This document shows positions 52,901 to 56,530 of a DNA stretch of 64,000 bases, in pieces. The notes beneath the pieces are model-generated. The model was not told where the DNA came from, ran no database searches, and saw nothing but the letters and a program-made list of their open reading frames with translations. This DNA is from Mytilisepta virgata (lineage: Eukaryota > Mollusca > Bivalvia > Mytilida > Mytilidae): positions 36,448,001 through 36,512,000 of the forward strand of contig CM051511.1 of NCBI GenBank assembly GCA_028015205.1, given 5' to 3'. A program made the translations under genes and the position numbers. Positions within the stretch are counted from its first letter, which is position 1. Every line of letters starts with the position of its first letter.

Positions 52901-55408
52901 CTTTTCACTATAACATCTTTGGTACTTAAAGAGTTTTTTATATTAACCTCAGCTCAGAAGAATTGTCAAATGCAGTTCAAAATCAATGCCCCCATCTATT
53001 TCTAAGGACCCTCGTTACCACATTAAAATGTCTAATTTGTATTCTCTATGCTTTACTAAGTAAATATTTATACATTATTTTGCTCCAGACAGAGGAGACA
53101 AATTGCTTCCAGTTACATCAAAGTGATTATAATGTAAATAATACCACTATCATCCTCGACATGGAAAATTGGACATTTTCTGCATAAATTTGATATCTTT
53201 TTAAATGTGTACATAACAAATTCTGACATTGCATTTTTCTTTGTTTTTCAACCTACGATCATATTCATATGTAGTTTTACCACAGAAAAGGCGAAAACAG
53301 GGATAAATCTGTTATCTATTTTATTTACTTTATTCCTATTGGGTATAAAATTTATGGTTTCAGCTCCGCCTCCGGCAGCACAAAATATGGCCTTTGTATA
53401 ACACAAACATAAAGACTACTAGTACCCTTTATCAAATAAATCTCTTCATTGACTGAAATAAGTTACCATGGACATAAATTTTCCCAACATTAACTTTCTA
53501 TACCCTGTTGGAATAAAGACAATTCTTAAAAACCTACACTTCTTCCCAGCCGTCTGATCTGGAGTGACTTGGAGGCCGGCCAAATCCCCCACCCTCTTCA
53601 GCTGACATACCTCTCTGTAGGAAACCACCTTCACCCCGGCCTCGACCTGTAGAATAAAAAGAATTCTTCATATGATGAAATAACTTGCTGCAAAAATTTG
53701 TAGAGGAATACACAAAAGTCAGTGAATGAAAAGCTGGATTTTAATTCTCAGCACTCGTAACAGTAAAAATCCCAAAAAACTAACTTGACCTGTATCTTAT
53801 GTTTAAATTCATCCAAAAAATATAAATATGATGGACAAAAGAATGAGAAAGAGGATCCCTATACACCTCTGCCACCTTGAGAAGTTTTCAATAAATGGTG
53901 AATATTATTAATTGTCCAAAACAGATATAATCTTCATACCCACCATAAATCTGTTATTTTGTGTTAATGTATAGTATATATATTATACCTCTGCCTCTAC
54001 CTCTCTCCATGCCTCCTCTTCCTCCCCGGACCCCAGGAGGACCACCTCTCCCAAACATTCTTAGAACTGCTGTACTGTTAACTGACTGTGACATCAGCCT
54101 CTGTAAGTAATTATTGTATAATTTATGTGCCTAGATCTAAGAATATAAATCATCATTTGGACATTTTAAATATTCTAAATATTATCAATTAAGGTGTCAA
54201 ATAAAGGTAATGAATTGATTCTTTTGAAAAACTTAAATTTTTTTTATAATTATTACAAAAAGACCATACTATCATTTTTGATAGGAAAAATACTAAACAA
54301 CCCCCCCCCCCTTTTTTCGACCTTTCATTAAAGAACTTTTTTTACCATCTCAATTATCAAGCCAATTTTTCTTCTTTGCAGCAGTGATGGTCAAATAATG
54401 AAGATACTACGAATGCATCTTTAATCAAACTCACTTGTCTTTGTGTCACCTCCAGACAACATATCCATAGTTAGACTCGTATGAAAAATGATAATTTATC
54501 TATACAAATTATATGGGTTATGCACCAAAAAACTATCAATACATATTGGAACATATATCAGTTTTTATCATCCTTCCCTGTGATTCTATCAGCTTGTTGA
54601 GCAGCTCCGAAAAATTCATATCAAGGAGCGTGTCCCAAGCTTCATATTCTGGCTCACGGGATGATATTTTACGATATCTAGCTGTCAAAATGCAAATGAT
54701 ATATGCGTATATACACAGTTGCAACTCTTTATTAATCTAACCTGTTCTTCTTCTGTCAGTGACTGTAATGATAATGGCTCTTGTGCTTTCTCAACATAAA
54801 TGGCAGTCAGTTTTTTCAGTTCCTCGGAAGGTACTGTACAATTTGGATTATTTAAAGCTAACATCTCCTCTCTTCCATACCGGTAATCTGCAAGTTTGTA
54901 TTTTCCAGGTATACCTGGTGAAGGGGGCGGTGTCCCAACACTGTTTCCATCTGACAAGGCTCTAAGCCTGTAAAATATGTCCATGTAAGCCACTACAATA
55001 TTTTAGGATCAAAGGTCATGTGATTACAAGATCATCAAGATTAATGATTTATTAGTAAGGTCAAAATGGGTTTTTTTTTTGGTAAACTAAAGAGAATTTT
55101 TTCATTTATCCAAGTTTAAATATAATCCATGACAAAAAAATATATCACATTTATTGAAAGAAGGGAAAAAAGAGTAGCAGGTATTGTCTGTCTTTCAATT
55201 CTTAGACAAAAGTTTAAAGCTATGTTTCAAACTAACTAGGGCAAGAAAGAGACTCAAAATTCAGATAAAAGGGATCCTCAAAAATCCTTTAACATGATAA
55301 TATTCAACTTCTACCAAACAAACTTTTTAAAGATTTGACAAAAATATATATGCTGAACATAGATACTAAAACTTACCACTCTGGACCAAAGTTAAGTGTA
55401 TCTGCCAT
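13768..55408 (-). CDS. GIGYF: GIGYF: GRB10-interacting GYF protein (28 coding exons, whole gene)
   Basis: Translational-repression scaffold that binds the cap-binding protein 4EHP (eIF4E2); in animals it acts in the cytoplasm in mRNA silencing and ribosome-collision responses and was first described as a Grb10 partner. These roles are family knowledge. The spliced frame is 1242 residues (human GIGYF2 is about 1300, GIGYF1 about 1035). Visible parts: MADTLNFGPEW start; 4EHP motif YRYGREEMLA at residues 39-48; SVNSTAVLRM and an RG-rich stretch at about 95-140; LPEW and FDSSGAF near 266-290; Lys/Glu-rich linker 293-450; GYF domain about 474-535 (W475, GPF 486-488, GYF 500-502); Gln-rich 542-620; charged helix about 695-925 with Gln-rich continuation to 990; SLGFWDDA near 1030; C-terminal domain about 1090-1170; KKKKK tail and LGFTV. 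All 27 junctions follow GT-AG and phases match. Protostomes normally have one GIGYF gene, so I do not assign it to GIGYF1 or 2. Confidence 0.97.
14378..14494 (-). CDS. GIGYF: GIGYF coding exon 27
   Basis: Residues 1138-1176, phase 0 at both ends. VHDYVRSYLGESKASKDFAK followed by QFLEKRSQ is the most conserved part of the C-terminal domain (human IRAYLGDTSEAKEFAKQFLE). Acceptor TTGTAG, donor GTATGT. The preceding intron (14495-16854) holds dispersed repeat A copy 2 and a CTCACCTG-type element. Confidence 0.96.
14563..14818 (-). repeat. Dispersed repeat A, copy 2 (inverted relative to copy 1)
   Basis: Reverse-complement match to 1487-1757, including 'ggtatcacgattctgact' and 'tttgaagcaagttatttccc'. 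It ends with 'tatagcgctcgctgcgctca', which copy 1 keeps only in decayed form. Lies in the intron between exons 27 and 26. Confidence 0.75.
15259..16818 (+). mobile_element. CTCACCTG-type non-autonomous element with two internal tandem arrays
   Basis: Left end 'gctcccaagagcctcaattg' then CTCACCTG; right end GGACAGGTGAGCTAAAAA, so the ends are inverted (CTCACCTG / CAGGTGAG). The left half holds five units of about 112-116 bp, each with 'atatggttgctagggact' and 'ttttcatcggttgctatgg' (starts about 15382, 15493, 15609, 15719, 15834). The right half holds two units of about 320 bp with 'ggggcaataaccca' and 'gttctatttttagcca'. No transposase ORF. Relatives lie at 21143-22245, 25479-30238, 42889-43115, 55631-56530 and 59609-60487. 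Confidence 0.75.
16855..16901 (-). CDS. GIGYF: GIGYF coding exon 26 (47 nt)
   Basis: Residues 1122-1137, a very short exon encoding IPTFVAFLTEVESPYE (human VPTFVSFLKEVESPYE). Acceptor TTTTCAG|TACC, donor GAG|GTTAGT. Too short for ORF finders; identified by family alignment and phase (2 nt + 15 codons). Confidence 0.96.
17310..17592 (-). mobile_element. SINE family 2 copy with tRNA-like head on the minus strand
   Basis: Read on the minus strand, it begins with a tRNA-like segment: 'gtggtagcgtgcttgc' resembles an A box and 'gatcgtgggttcaatctc' a B box. The body carries 'gttcaatgtgttggtctagt' and the far end 'aacaataattcatcc'. A C-run at about 17490 sits in the middle. Copies at 9600-9852 and 32722-33050 share the body. 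Confidence 0.7.
17608..17707 (-). CDS. GIGYF: GIGYF coding exon 25
   Basis: Residues 1089-1122. EAVQRLFKQPKPQENDFSQW followed by CEKALKSL aligns with human KLFQG...FTQWCEQMLHAL, the start of the C-terminal helical domain. Acceptor TTTTAG, donor GTAAGT, phase 0 to 1. Confidence 0.96.
17738..18010 (+). mobile_element. SINE family 1 copy
   Basis: Contains 'ggccttgggtcagcggtcaa', then 'actagcctgtaa' and 'gtaagtttgaataca' (a decayed B box), and ends near 'ctccaccaataaaaactggc'. The same order occurs at 47205-47400, where the tRNA-like part is better kept. The 5' flank from 17738 is also shared with a truncated copy at 20460-20590, so the family unit may be longer than the tRNA-derived part. Confidence 0.6.
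18278..18389 (-). CDS. GIGYF: GIGYF coding exon 24
   Basis: Residues 1051-1088. MQGNPTEFPALKGGNPMNTP, then a Ser/Lys-rich KTQKPSKMKKEE linker. Acceptor TTTTCAG|TATGC, donor GTAAGT. The linker position corresponds to the variable NKNK.../RQNKK segment of vertebrate GIGYF2. Confidence 0.93.
18540..19262. repeat. Degenerate tandem repeats ending in 'gcggggataat'
   Basis: At least three units of roughly 170-190 bp share 'tcaaaattgaaaacctta', 'gcacatctacatacagt' and 'gaagaacaatattata' phrases. The block ends with 'acagacagacagacagatta' and 'cattcgaattgcggggataa', an end phrase typical of these elements in the window. No coding content. Confidence 0.55.
19425..19946. repeat. Related element remnants with 'ccccgc' and 'gaggggataac' ends
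   Basis: Starts near 'tcgacaatgatccccgcacc' and ends near 'ttcgaaagtgaggggataac'. Inside, 19575-19775 is a unit shared with 44800-45245 ('ggaggagttgcgcttacaag', 'ggacagacagacagacag'). It looks like two overlapping insertions. Confidence 0.5.
20196..20377 (-). CDS. GIGYF: GIGYF coding exon 23
   Basis: Residues 991-1051. Trp-rich: SAWSG, HWASEGAWGNQ, then SGSLGFWDDAIISSKR, matching human NMGFWDDAVKE. Acceptor TTGGCAG, donor GTATGT with AA left over (phase 2). Confidence 0.96.
20460..20595 (+). mobile_element. SINE family 1, truncated copy
   Basis: Matches 17738-17850: 'tgccaataaaat', 'tttcatatttt', 'ggccttgg' and 'gtcgaggtttt' are in the same order. The 3' part is missing. Confidence 0.45.
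20914..21025 (-). CDS. GIGYF: GIGYF coding exon 22
   Basis: Residues 953-990. FPNQSSSKSLIEIQEEQARQ, then LDLDRQRKIQQQQ; human has TTKSLLEIQQEEARQMQ. Acceptor TCACAG, donor GTAAAT. Confidence 0.95.
21143..22245 (+). mobile_element. CTCACCTG-type element with duplicated 520-bp core
   Basis: Left end 'ggctcccaggagcctgaatc' then GCTCACCTGG; right end CCAGGTGAGCTAAAAA. Two internal units start at about 21340 and 21860, each with 'gggcaataactcc', 'ggtagatcttgaggtg' and 'gttctatttttagccatgg'. A CGA-rich microsatellite sits at about 22160-22195. The left 650 bp recur at 59609-60487. Confidence 0.75.
22291..23096. mobile_element. Element with CTGTGAATTCATT-type inverted ends
   Basis: Left end CTGTGGATTCATTTATTTTC and right end GAAAAATAATGAATTCACAG are inverted repeats with a few mismatches. 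Next to each are 'cgtgg' / 'ccacg' phrases ('aattcgtggattgc', 'ccacgaaaaccacgaaaatt'). About 806 bp, AT-rich interior, no transposase. Confidence 0.6.
23709..23794 (-). CDS. GIGYF: GIGYF coding exon 21
   Basis: Residues 925-953. IHRQLEAQRQQMIAI, a run of seven Gln (six CAA and one CAG), then KSWSGQ. The exon must end GT before GTAAGT so that its phase fits exon 22; the alternative GTGTAA would break the frame. The Gln run is a likely site of length variation. Confidence 0.93.
24802..24915 (-). CDS. GIGYF: GIGYF coding exon 20
   Basis: Residues 887-924. LPQHAQWASQQQATEQQKAK then SLLEIQEQEERERQKQEE; human has LPSSSTWGQQ...SLAEIQKLEEERERQ. Acceptor TTATAG, donor GTAAGT. The intron before it (24916-31581) is the largest in the gene and holds the nested insertions. 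Confidence 0.96.
27830..28685 (+). repeat. 135-bp tandem repeat, six units
   Basis: The word 'gtaccaaatgatt' recurs at 27905, 28041, 28175, 28310, 28445 and 28581 (spacing 134-136). Each unit has GGGGTGGGGCATGACCCCCC, which can fold into a G:C hairpin. The open frames at 27834-28680 come from this periodicity (135 = 45 codons) and are not genes. Confidence 0.9.
29125..29166 (+). repeat. (GAA)n/(AAT)n microsatellite
   Basis: About eleven 'gaa' units followed by a few 'taa'. Explains the Arg-run and Leu/Ser-run open frames on both strands at 29055-29313. Confidence 0.9.
31582..31671 (-). CDS. GIGYF: GIGYF coding exon 19
   Basis: Residues 857-886. EELRQQEIQRQRQQQEALKR then LQQEQLANMQ, matching human RQRQQQQEALRRLQQQ...LAQMK. 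Acceptor TTAACAG, donor GTAATA, phase 0 both ends. Confidence 0.96.
31982..32075 (-). CDS. GIGYF: GIGYF coding exon 18
   Basis: Residues 825-856. RDEELRQKQFLEQKQRELEE then RQKQQEAQRRQ; part of the long charged helix. Acceptor TTTTAG, donor GTAGGA. Confidence 0.95.
32554..32717 (-). CDS. GIGYF: GIGYF coding exon 17
   Basis: Residues 771-825. RLEEVRRRNQEEEHRKRREA continuing as an Arg/Glu-rich helix to LMRRKREEEM. Acceptor AATATAG, donor GTTTGT with AG left over. Extreme charge and no Pro or Gly fit a single-alpha-helix or coiled-coil segment. Confidence 0.95.
32722..33050 (-). mobile_element. SINE family 2 copy
   Basis: Shares 'ggatgaattattgtttaacg', 'atgatccctgctttgtac', 'gctgaaccggatt' and 'ctgtccgcaggaagacatat' with the copy at 17310-17592. 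The tRNA-like head at the high end is decayed ('aaacccacaaccttctgcac'). Inserted a few bases from exon 17. Confidence 0.65.
33445..33627 (-). CDS. GIGYF: GIGYF coding exon 16
   Basis: Residues 710-770. EKEEQLERIRLEKEQEEKRL on to ERE-KIEIEKQRQLELQ: start of the main charged helix. Acceptor TTTGCAG, donor GTTTGT, 183 nt, phase 0 both ends. The plus-strand open frames here (33342-33689) are its antisense. Confidence 0.96.
34285..34407. repeat. 123-bp near-perfect hairpin
   Basis: Left arm GTTGTAGGACGTATTTACAT pairs with right arm ATGTAAATCGTCCTACAAC; 'ttcagaacag' pairs with 'ctgttctgaa'; the centre CGGCCAATGGCCG is itself a palindrome. It lies in the intron between exons 16 and 15. Confidence 0.8.
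34640..34995 (+). pseudogene. Possible broken coding fragment, unidentified
   Basis: The frame from ATG 34646 gives about 74 codons with a protein-like composition (acidic, Leu-rich, stretch LDLEETSLSKLMRDYDTVDF), then stops at 34870. A +1 shifted frame continues at about 34851-34990 with a similar composition (ETFRFADPVTDQYIKEF). The join suggests a frameshifted old gene or element protein. A faint resemblance of the second part to the N-termini of tyrosine-recombinase-like (DUF3504/crypton-related) proteins in bivalves is only an impression. Confidence 0.3.
36379..36549 (+). mobile_element. MITE B, copy 1
   Basis: Left end 'ctattccattaaaatgaatg' with 'tgggagtgtaggaaggga'; right end 'cctaccctcccacatccatt' with 'ttaatggcata': long inverted ends. 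About 170 bp. A second copy in the opposite orientation is at 41131-41315. Confidence 0.7.
36639..36733 (-). CDS. GIGYF: GIGYF coding exon 15
   Basis: Residues 678-709. VWSQPTSVWDLDPKNAISNT then DLEMQLEKARK; human has GGSVWDLPLDT...LEQLQQLEKAKAAK. Acceptor TTGTAG, donor GTAAGT. Confidence 0.95.
37390..37667 (-). repeat. 24-bp minisatellite starting at the exon 14 splice donor
   Basis: About eleven units of GGCCTATCTGAGATTTGGTA then TTGT (24 bp, 8 codons) run from the donor of exon 14 into the intron. Because 24 is a multiple of three and few units contain stops, open frames exist on both strands (37383-37827); they are not coding. The units include GGTATTGTGG, which resembles the donor context GTAGGTATTGTGG, so the array seems to have grown from the exon 14 5' splice-site region. 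Confidence 0.85.
37669..37799 (-). CDS. GIGYF: GIGYF coding exon 14
   Basis: Residues 634-678. RSPPTEPVLPSNPSHPAFHR, then SVSQPNTSTEEGASIWDTN; human has RSVSVPDTGSIWELQ. Acceptor TTTGCAG, donor G|GTAGGT. Reading on into the intron meets a stop after ten codons. Confidence 0.95.
38405..38833 (-). repeat. 51-bp minisatellite that copies the exon 13 splice donor
   Basis: Nine units (counting the exon boundary) at 38414, 38465, 38516, 38574, 38625, 38676, 38727, 38778 and 38830. On the minus strand each reads like the end of exon 13 plus intron: CACAAATACAGAAA, then CATCACCCAG|GTAATAATC, TACAGTCATATAA. Seven units keep AG|GTAATA; two (38465, 38778) have AGTTAA, so the GT is lost. Spacing is 51 except one 58 (7-bp insertion) and one 52. 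The plus-strand frame with period MTVDYYLGDVFCICDYY is a by-product. Confidence 0.9.
38834..39001 (-). CDS. GIGYF: GIGYF coding exon 13
   Basis: Residues 578-634. Gln-rich QLQMQQIQQVMQQLQENEQF, then LPPLQQQQLAMQYIVK and VPVMQQSQIQKLSP. Acceptor TTGTAG, donor AG|GTAATA (38828-38833). Its last 35 nt are the sequence multiplied in the adjacent minisatellite. Use of any later donor would read AGG TAA and stop at once, so only this one gives full-length protein. Confidence 0.93.
39370..40556. mobile_element. Foldback element with 170-bp inverted ends and internal tandem repeat
   Basis: Left end (39422-39540) 'gttactagttgacataggc' ... 'gaccatgtgacat' ... 'ggtcacatgacccatatta'; right end (40385-40500) is its reverse complement with modest divergence. 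Inside, five units of about 143 bp start with 'gacctacaatcatattactt' (39560, 39704, 39850, 39993, 40131), then one partial unit in reverse at about 40205-40310. No ORF. Lies in the exon 12-13 intron. Confidence 0.75.
40673..40782 (-). CDS. GIGYF: GIGYF coding exon 12
   Basis: Residues 542-578. NTPVSQANTEAAQQEQMKAL, then QQLLVQQQLMQQQFLM: Gln-rich segment right after the GYF domain, as in human. Acceptor TTGATAG, donor GTAAGT with AG left over. Confidence 0.94.
41131..41315 (-). mobile_element. MITE B, copy 2
   Basis: Opposite orientation to 36379-36549: starts 'cccttaaaatggatgtgga' and ends 'catcactttaatggaatagc'. Shares the middle phrases 'gtgtgtgccaatc' and 'aaagttatctaaaaa'. Confidence 0.65.
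41608..41672 (-). CDS. GIGYF: GIGYF coding exon 11
   Basis: Residues 520-541. ELIKSWGRVPFLPGPSPPPA: end of the GYF domain (human DIMKMWGRVPFSPGPAPPP). 65 nt; acceptor TTGCAG, donor GTAAGT. Confidence 0.96.
42889..43115 (+). mobile_element. CTCACCTG-type element, truncated
   Basis: Matches the left end and first internal units of 15259-16818 ('aagaggctcccaagagcat', CTCACCTGTTATC, 'atatggttgctagggact'). It stops about 140 bp short of exon 10 with no right end. Confidence 0.7.
43255..43356 (-). CDS. GIGYF: GIGYF coding exon 10 (core of GYF domain)
   Basis: Residues 486-520. GPFTSNEMAEWFSAGYFTMN, then LQVKRGCDEKISPLG. Contains the diagnostic GPF-x4-M-x2-W-x3-GYF pattern of the fold that binds PPG-phi peptides. 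Acceptor TTGTAG, donor GTAAGG. Confidence 0.98.
43434..43790 (+). mobile_element. Fragment of a core-repeat element, C-run at left
   Basis: Begins with a C16 run and 'gacggtggccatctttcatt'. The right part 'tctccgagaacactcgcg', 'gaacaaaaagtggc' and A-rich 'gaaaaataaaaagaaac', then 'aaaaacaatacttttctcc' and 'gtggggggaacataataag' parallels the 3' end of 27287-29262 ('gagaaacgtcgcggac', GAA run, 'aaaaacaatatgtctccc', 'gggagacataata'). Confidence 0.5.
44319..44418 (-). CDS. GIGYF: GIGYF coding exon 9 (start of GYF domain)
   Basis: Residues 453-486. DEEKEKPRVSTALPLDHEDA, then QKWFYKDPQGEMQ. The WFYKDPQG stretch is the W-x-Y start of the GYF fold (human MQKWYYKDPQGEIQG). Acceptor TTATAG, donor GTATTT. 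Confidence 0.98.
44800..45245 (+). mobile_element. Short element with 'ccccc' ends and two 150-bp units
   Basis: Left 'gcgatatcccccacttgta'; right 'gcggtgggggtataaat'. Two units share 'atctccctttgcaagcatcc', 'gcacatctaca' and 'ggtttaggaggagttg'. A 'ggacagacggacggacag' run precedes the right end. One unit is also at 19575-19775. Confidence 0.55.
46537..47016 (-). CDS. GIGYF: GIGYF coding exon 8 (large Lys/Glu-rich linker)
   Basis: Residues 293-452, 480 nt, phase 0 both ends. Starts IKPGEKGNDNSDTKNNSAEA, is dominated by Lys, Glu, Thr, Ser and Asn (low-complexity, disordered), and ends with a helix ETLARLQEAAENVVLSAM that corresponds to human LKHLEQQAEKMVAYLQ. Acceptor TTTTTAG, donor GAG|GTACAA. 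Plus-strand open frames here are antisense shadows. Confidence 0.94.
47205..47405 (+). mobile_element. SINE family 1 with tRNA-like head
   Basis: 'aaggctgccgagttgttta' resembles the A-box side of a tRNA-Leu/Ser, 'actagcctgtaacaccaagg' its variable arm, and 'ggttgtgagtttaaatc' a B box (GGTTCRANTC) with changes. The 3' part has 'ctccaccaataaaaaattg'. Not a functional tRNA: the acceptor and anticodon stems do not pair well. In the exon 7-8 intron. Confidence 0.7.
47555..47640 (-). CDS. GIGYF: GIGYF coding exon 7
   Basis: Residues 264-292. NLPEWSMADTEGNDVGSFDS, then SGAFVSNK; human has LPEWCLEDAEEEMGTFDSSGAF. Acceptor CATCAG, donor AAG|GTGAGT. Confidence 0.97.
48009..48164 (-). CDS. GIGYF: GIGYF coding exon 6
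   Basis: Residues 212-264. RGNWREPLNRVDRGGFDSER, RG/RD-rich, ending RISESWDEE; equivalent to human WREHMERRRRFEFDFRDRD. Acceptor ATTACAG, donor GTATTT. The preceding intron (48165-52416) holds the large duplication. Confidence 0.94.
49155..50263. repeat. 1.1 kb duplicated block, copy 1
   Basis: Near-identical to 51247-52346, offset 2.09 kb, with a few small indels. Ends with GGTTGCTTAGCAACC then TAACCCTAAAA. Just left of it, at about 49093, lies 'gctagggttaggttgctagc', an inverted match to that end, so the block may be an element with TAGGGTTAGGTTGCTA ends. A partial older copy is at about 50851-51000. Confidence 0.9.
49370..52130. promoter_or_regulatory. Cluster of eight GCGCATGT sites (NRF-1-like)
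   Basis: GCGCATGT occurs at about 49375, 50041, 50431, 50625, 50831, 51058, 51232 and 52121, mostly in the context TGCGCATGTG or TGCGCATGTC. It resembles the NRF-1 site (YGCGCAYGCGCR) with the second half decayed. Elsewhere in the window GC-containing octamers of this kind are rare. Two copies (50041 and 52121) are paralogous through the 1.1 kb duplication. Function is inference. Confidence 0.4.
50235..50249. promoter_or_regulatory. RFX X-box-like palindrome, copy 1
   Basis: GGTTGCTTAGCAACC is a perfect inverted repeat that fits the X-box pattern RYYNYY-N-RRNRAC recognised by RFX proteins. It is next to a telomere-like CCTAACCCTAA. Repeated at 52317-52331. Confidence 0.4.
51247..52346. repeat. 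1.1 kb duplicated block, copy 2
   Basis: Second copy of 49155-50263, ending 70 bp before exon 5. It lacks the inverted TAGGGTTAGG end at its left side. Both copies keep, on the minus strand, CTTTGAAAG... more precisely ATTTCAAAG|GTAAGTTCC, a consensus splice donor, at about 51781 and 49699. Confidence 0.9.
52317..52331. promoter_or_regulatory. RFX X-box-like palindrome, copy 2
   Basis: Same GGTTGCTTAGCAACC as at 50235-50249, conserved between the two duplicates and 86 bp inside the intron after exon 5. Confidence 0.4.
52417..52571 (-). CDS. GIGYF: GIGYF coding exon 5
   Basis: Residues 160-212. GSKRNYQSRFDDSSTGPQRQ, then FHRSLSNENWRDRSGDDEEE and DWRKAGSKW; human has FIRSESENWRIFREEQ..EDGGWRLAGSRR. 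Donor taken as TGGA|GTGGGT because its phase fits exon 6; the nearby GTACTC would break the frame. Confidence 0.92.
53538..53646 (-). CDS. GIGYF: GIGYF coding exon 4
   Basis: Residues 124-160. RGRGEGGFLQRGMSAEEGGG, then FGRPPSHSRSDGWEE; human has GRGECGFYQRSFDEVEGVFG. Acceptor TCTACAG, donor GT|GTAGGT. Confidence 0.94.
53989..54100 (-). CDS. GIGYF: GIGYF coding exon 3
   Basis: Residues 87-124. RLMSQSVNSTAVLRMFGRGG, then an Arg/Gly-rich run (RGG and RGRG motifs, possible arginine-methylation and RNA-contact sites by family analogy). Human has RNFSMSVNSAAVLRLTGRGG. Acceptor TTACAG, donor GTATAA. Confidence 0.96.
54742..54967 (-). CDS. GIGYF: GIGYF coding exon 2 (4EHP-binding motif)
   Basis: Residues 11-86. 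LRALSDGNSVGTPPPSPGIP, then KYKLADYRYGREEMLAL with the Y-x-Y-x4-L-phi motif (Y39, Y41, M46/L47) that contacts 4EHP. After that the sequence diverges from vertebrates until SLQSLTEEEQ. Acceptor TTTACAG, donor CAG|GTTAGA. Confidence 0.98.
55377..55408 (-). CDS. GIGYF: GIGYF coding exon 1 (start codon)
   Basis: MADTLNFGPEW, identical to the start of vertebrate GIGYF proteins. ATG at 55408; donor TG|GTAAGT joins with G of exon 2 to make Trp11. An acceptor TTTTCAG lies only 7 nt upstream (exon 55377-55415), so the 5' UTR is spliced and the promoter is farther to the right, unplaced. Confidence 0.97.
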
Positions 55409-55630
55409 TTTTTATCTGAAAATATATAAATATATCAAAAGTAAAATTTCTGTTTCATGTAAAAATTTGATTGGAAGAAGTTCTAAATAGAACTAGAGCA
55501 TGGGTCGCGCTGCCATTCTAAAACTTGTTGCCAAAATTCCCCAAAGCATCATTTTTGTCGCCACTTTCAAAAATTTGTTCGCCAAGTCACTCTCCCCCTT
55601 TTTTAAACTTTTATTCATGACTATTTTAAA

Positions 55631-56530
55631 CTAGAGGCTCAGAGGGTTAGCCTGTATCGCTCACCTGGCAGAAACAAGAATTGCCCATGGCAGCCATGTT
55701 TGTCGCATGACCTGGACAAAATGAGAAACTTTGTAAAAAACCATCCACAGATGCTTCTTGTCAAGTATTGTTTCATTTGGCCAAGCAGTTTCAGAGAGGA
55801 AGAATTCTTGATATCAGCCTATCAGAAACAAGAATTGCCCATGGCAGCCATGCTTGTCGTCCAATCAGGATGAAAAAAATTGATTTCATAAAAGACTTTC
55901 CATAGATGCTTCCTGTCAAGTTTGGCTGACAGTTTTGGCCAAGTAGTTCCAGAATTTTCTTTTTTTTTATAAATCAACCAATGAGAATCAAGAATTGCCC
56001 ATAACGGTCATGTTTGTTGCCAGATTGGGACAAAATGAGCAATCTTTGTAAAGAACCTCCCATAGATGATTCATGTCAAGTTTCGTTCCATTTGGCCAAG
56101 CGACTTCAGAGCAGAAGATTGTTTTATATCAGCCAATCAAAAAAAAAGAACTGCCCATGGCGTCCATATAAGTAGTCCAATTGGGACGAAATGAGGAAAT
56201 TTTATAAAGGACCTCCCATATATGCTTCTTGTCAAGTTCCGTTTCATTTGGTCCAGTGATTTCAGAGAGGATTTTTTTATATCAGAAACAAGAACTGCCC
56301 ATTTTGACCATATTTGTAGTCCGATCGGAACAAAATGAGGAGATTTTGTTCAGAACCTCCCATAGATGCTTCCTGTCAGGTTTCATTCTATCAGGCTTAG
56401 CAGTTCCAGAAAAAAAAATTTTCAATCAACCAATGAAACAAGAATTGCCCATGGCAGCCATGTTTGTTGCCCAATCGAGACGAAATGAGGAAACTTTGTA
56501 AATAACCTCCAATATATGGTTCCTGTCAAG
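55631..56530 (+). mobile_element. CTCACCTG-type element with 150-bp units, truncated right end
   Basis: Left end 'ctagaggctcagagggttag' then GCTCACCTGGCAG. Six or so units with 'gcccatggcagccatgtttg', 'tgcttcctgtcaag' and 'ttggccaagcagtt'. Sibling of 25479-30238, without the later insertion. Confidence 0.7.
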
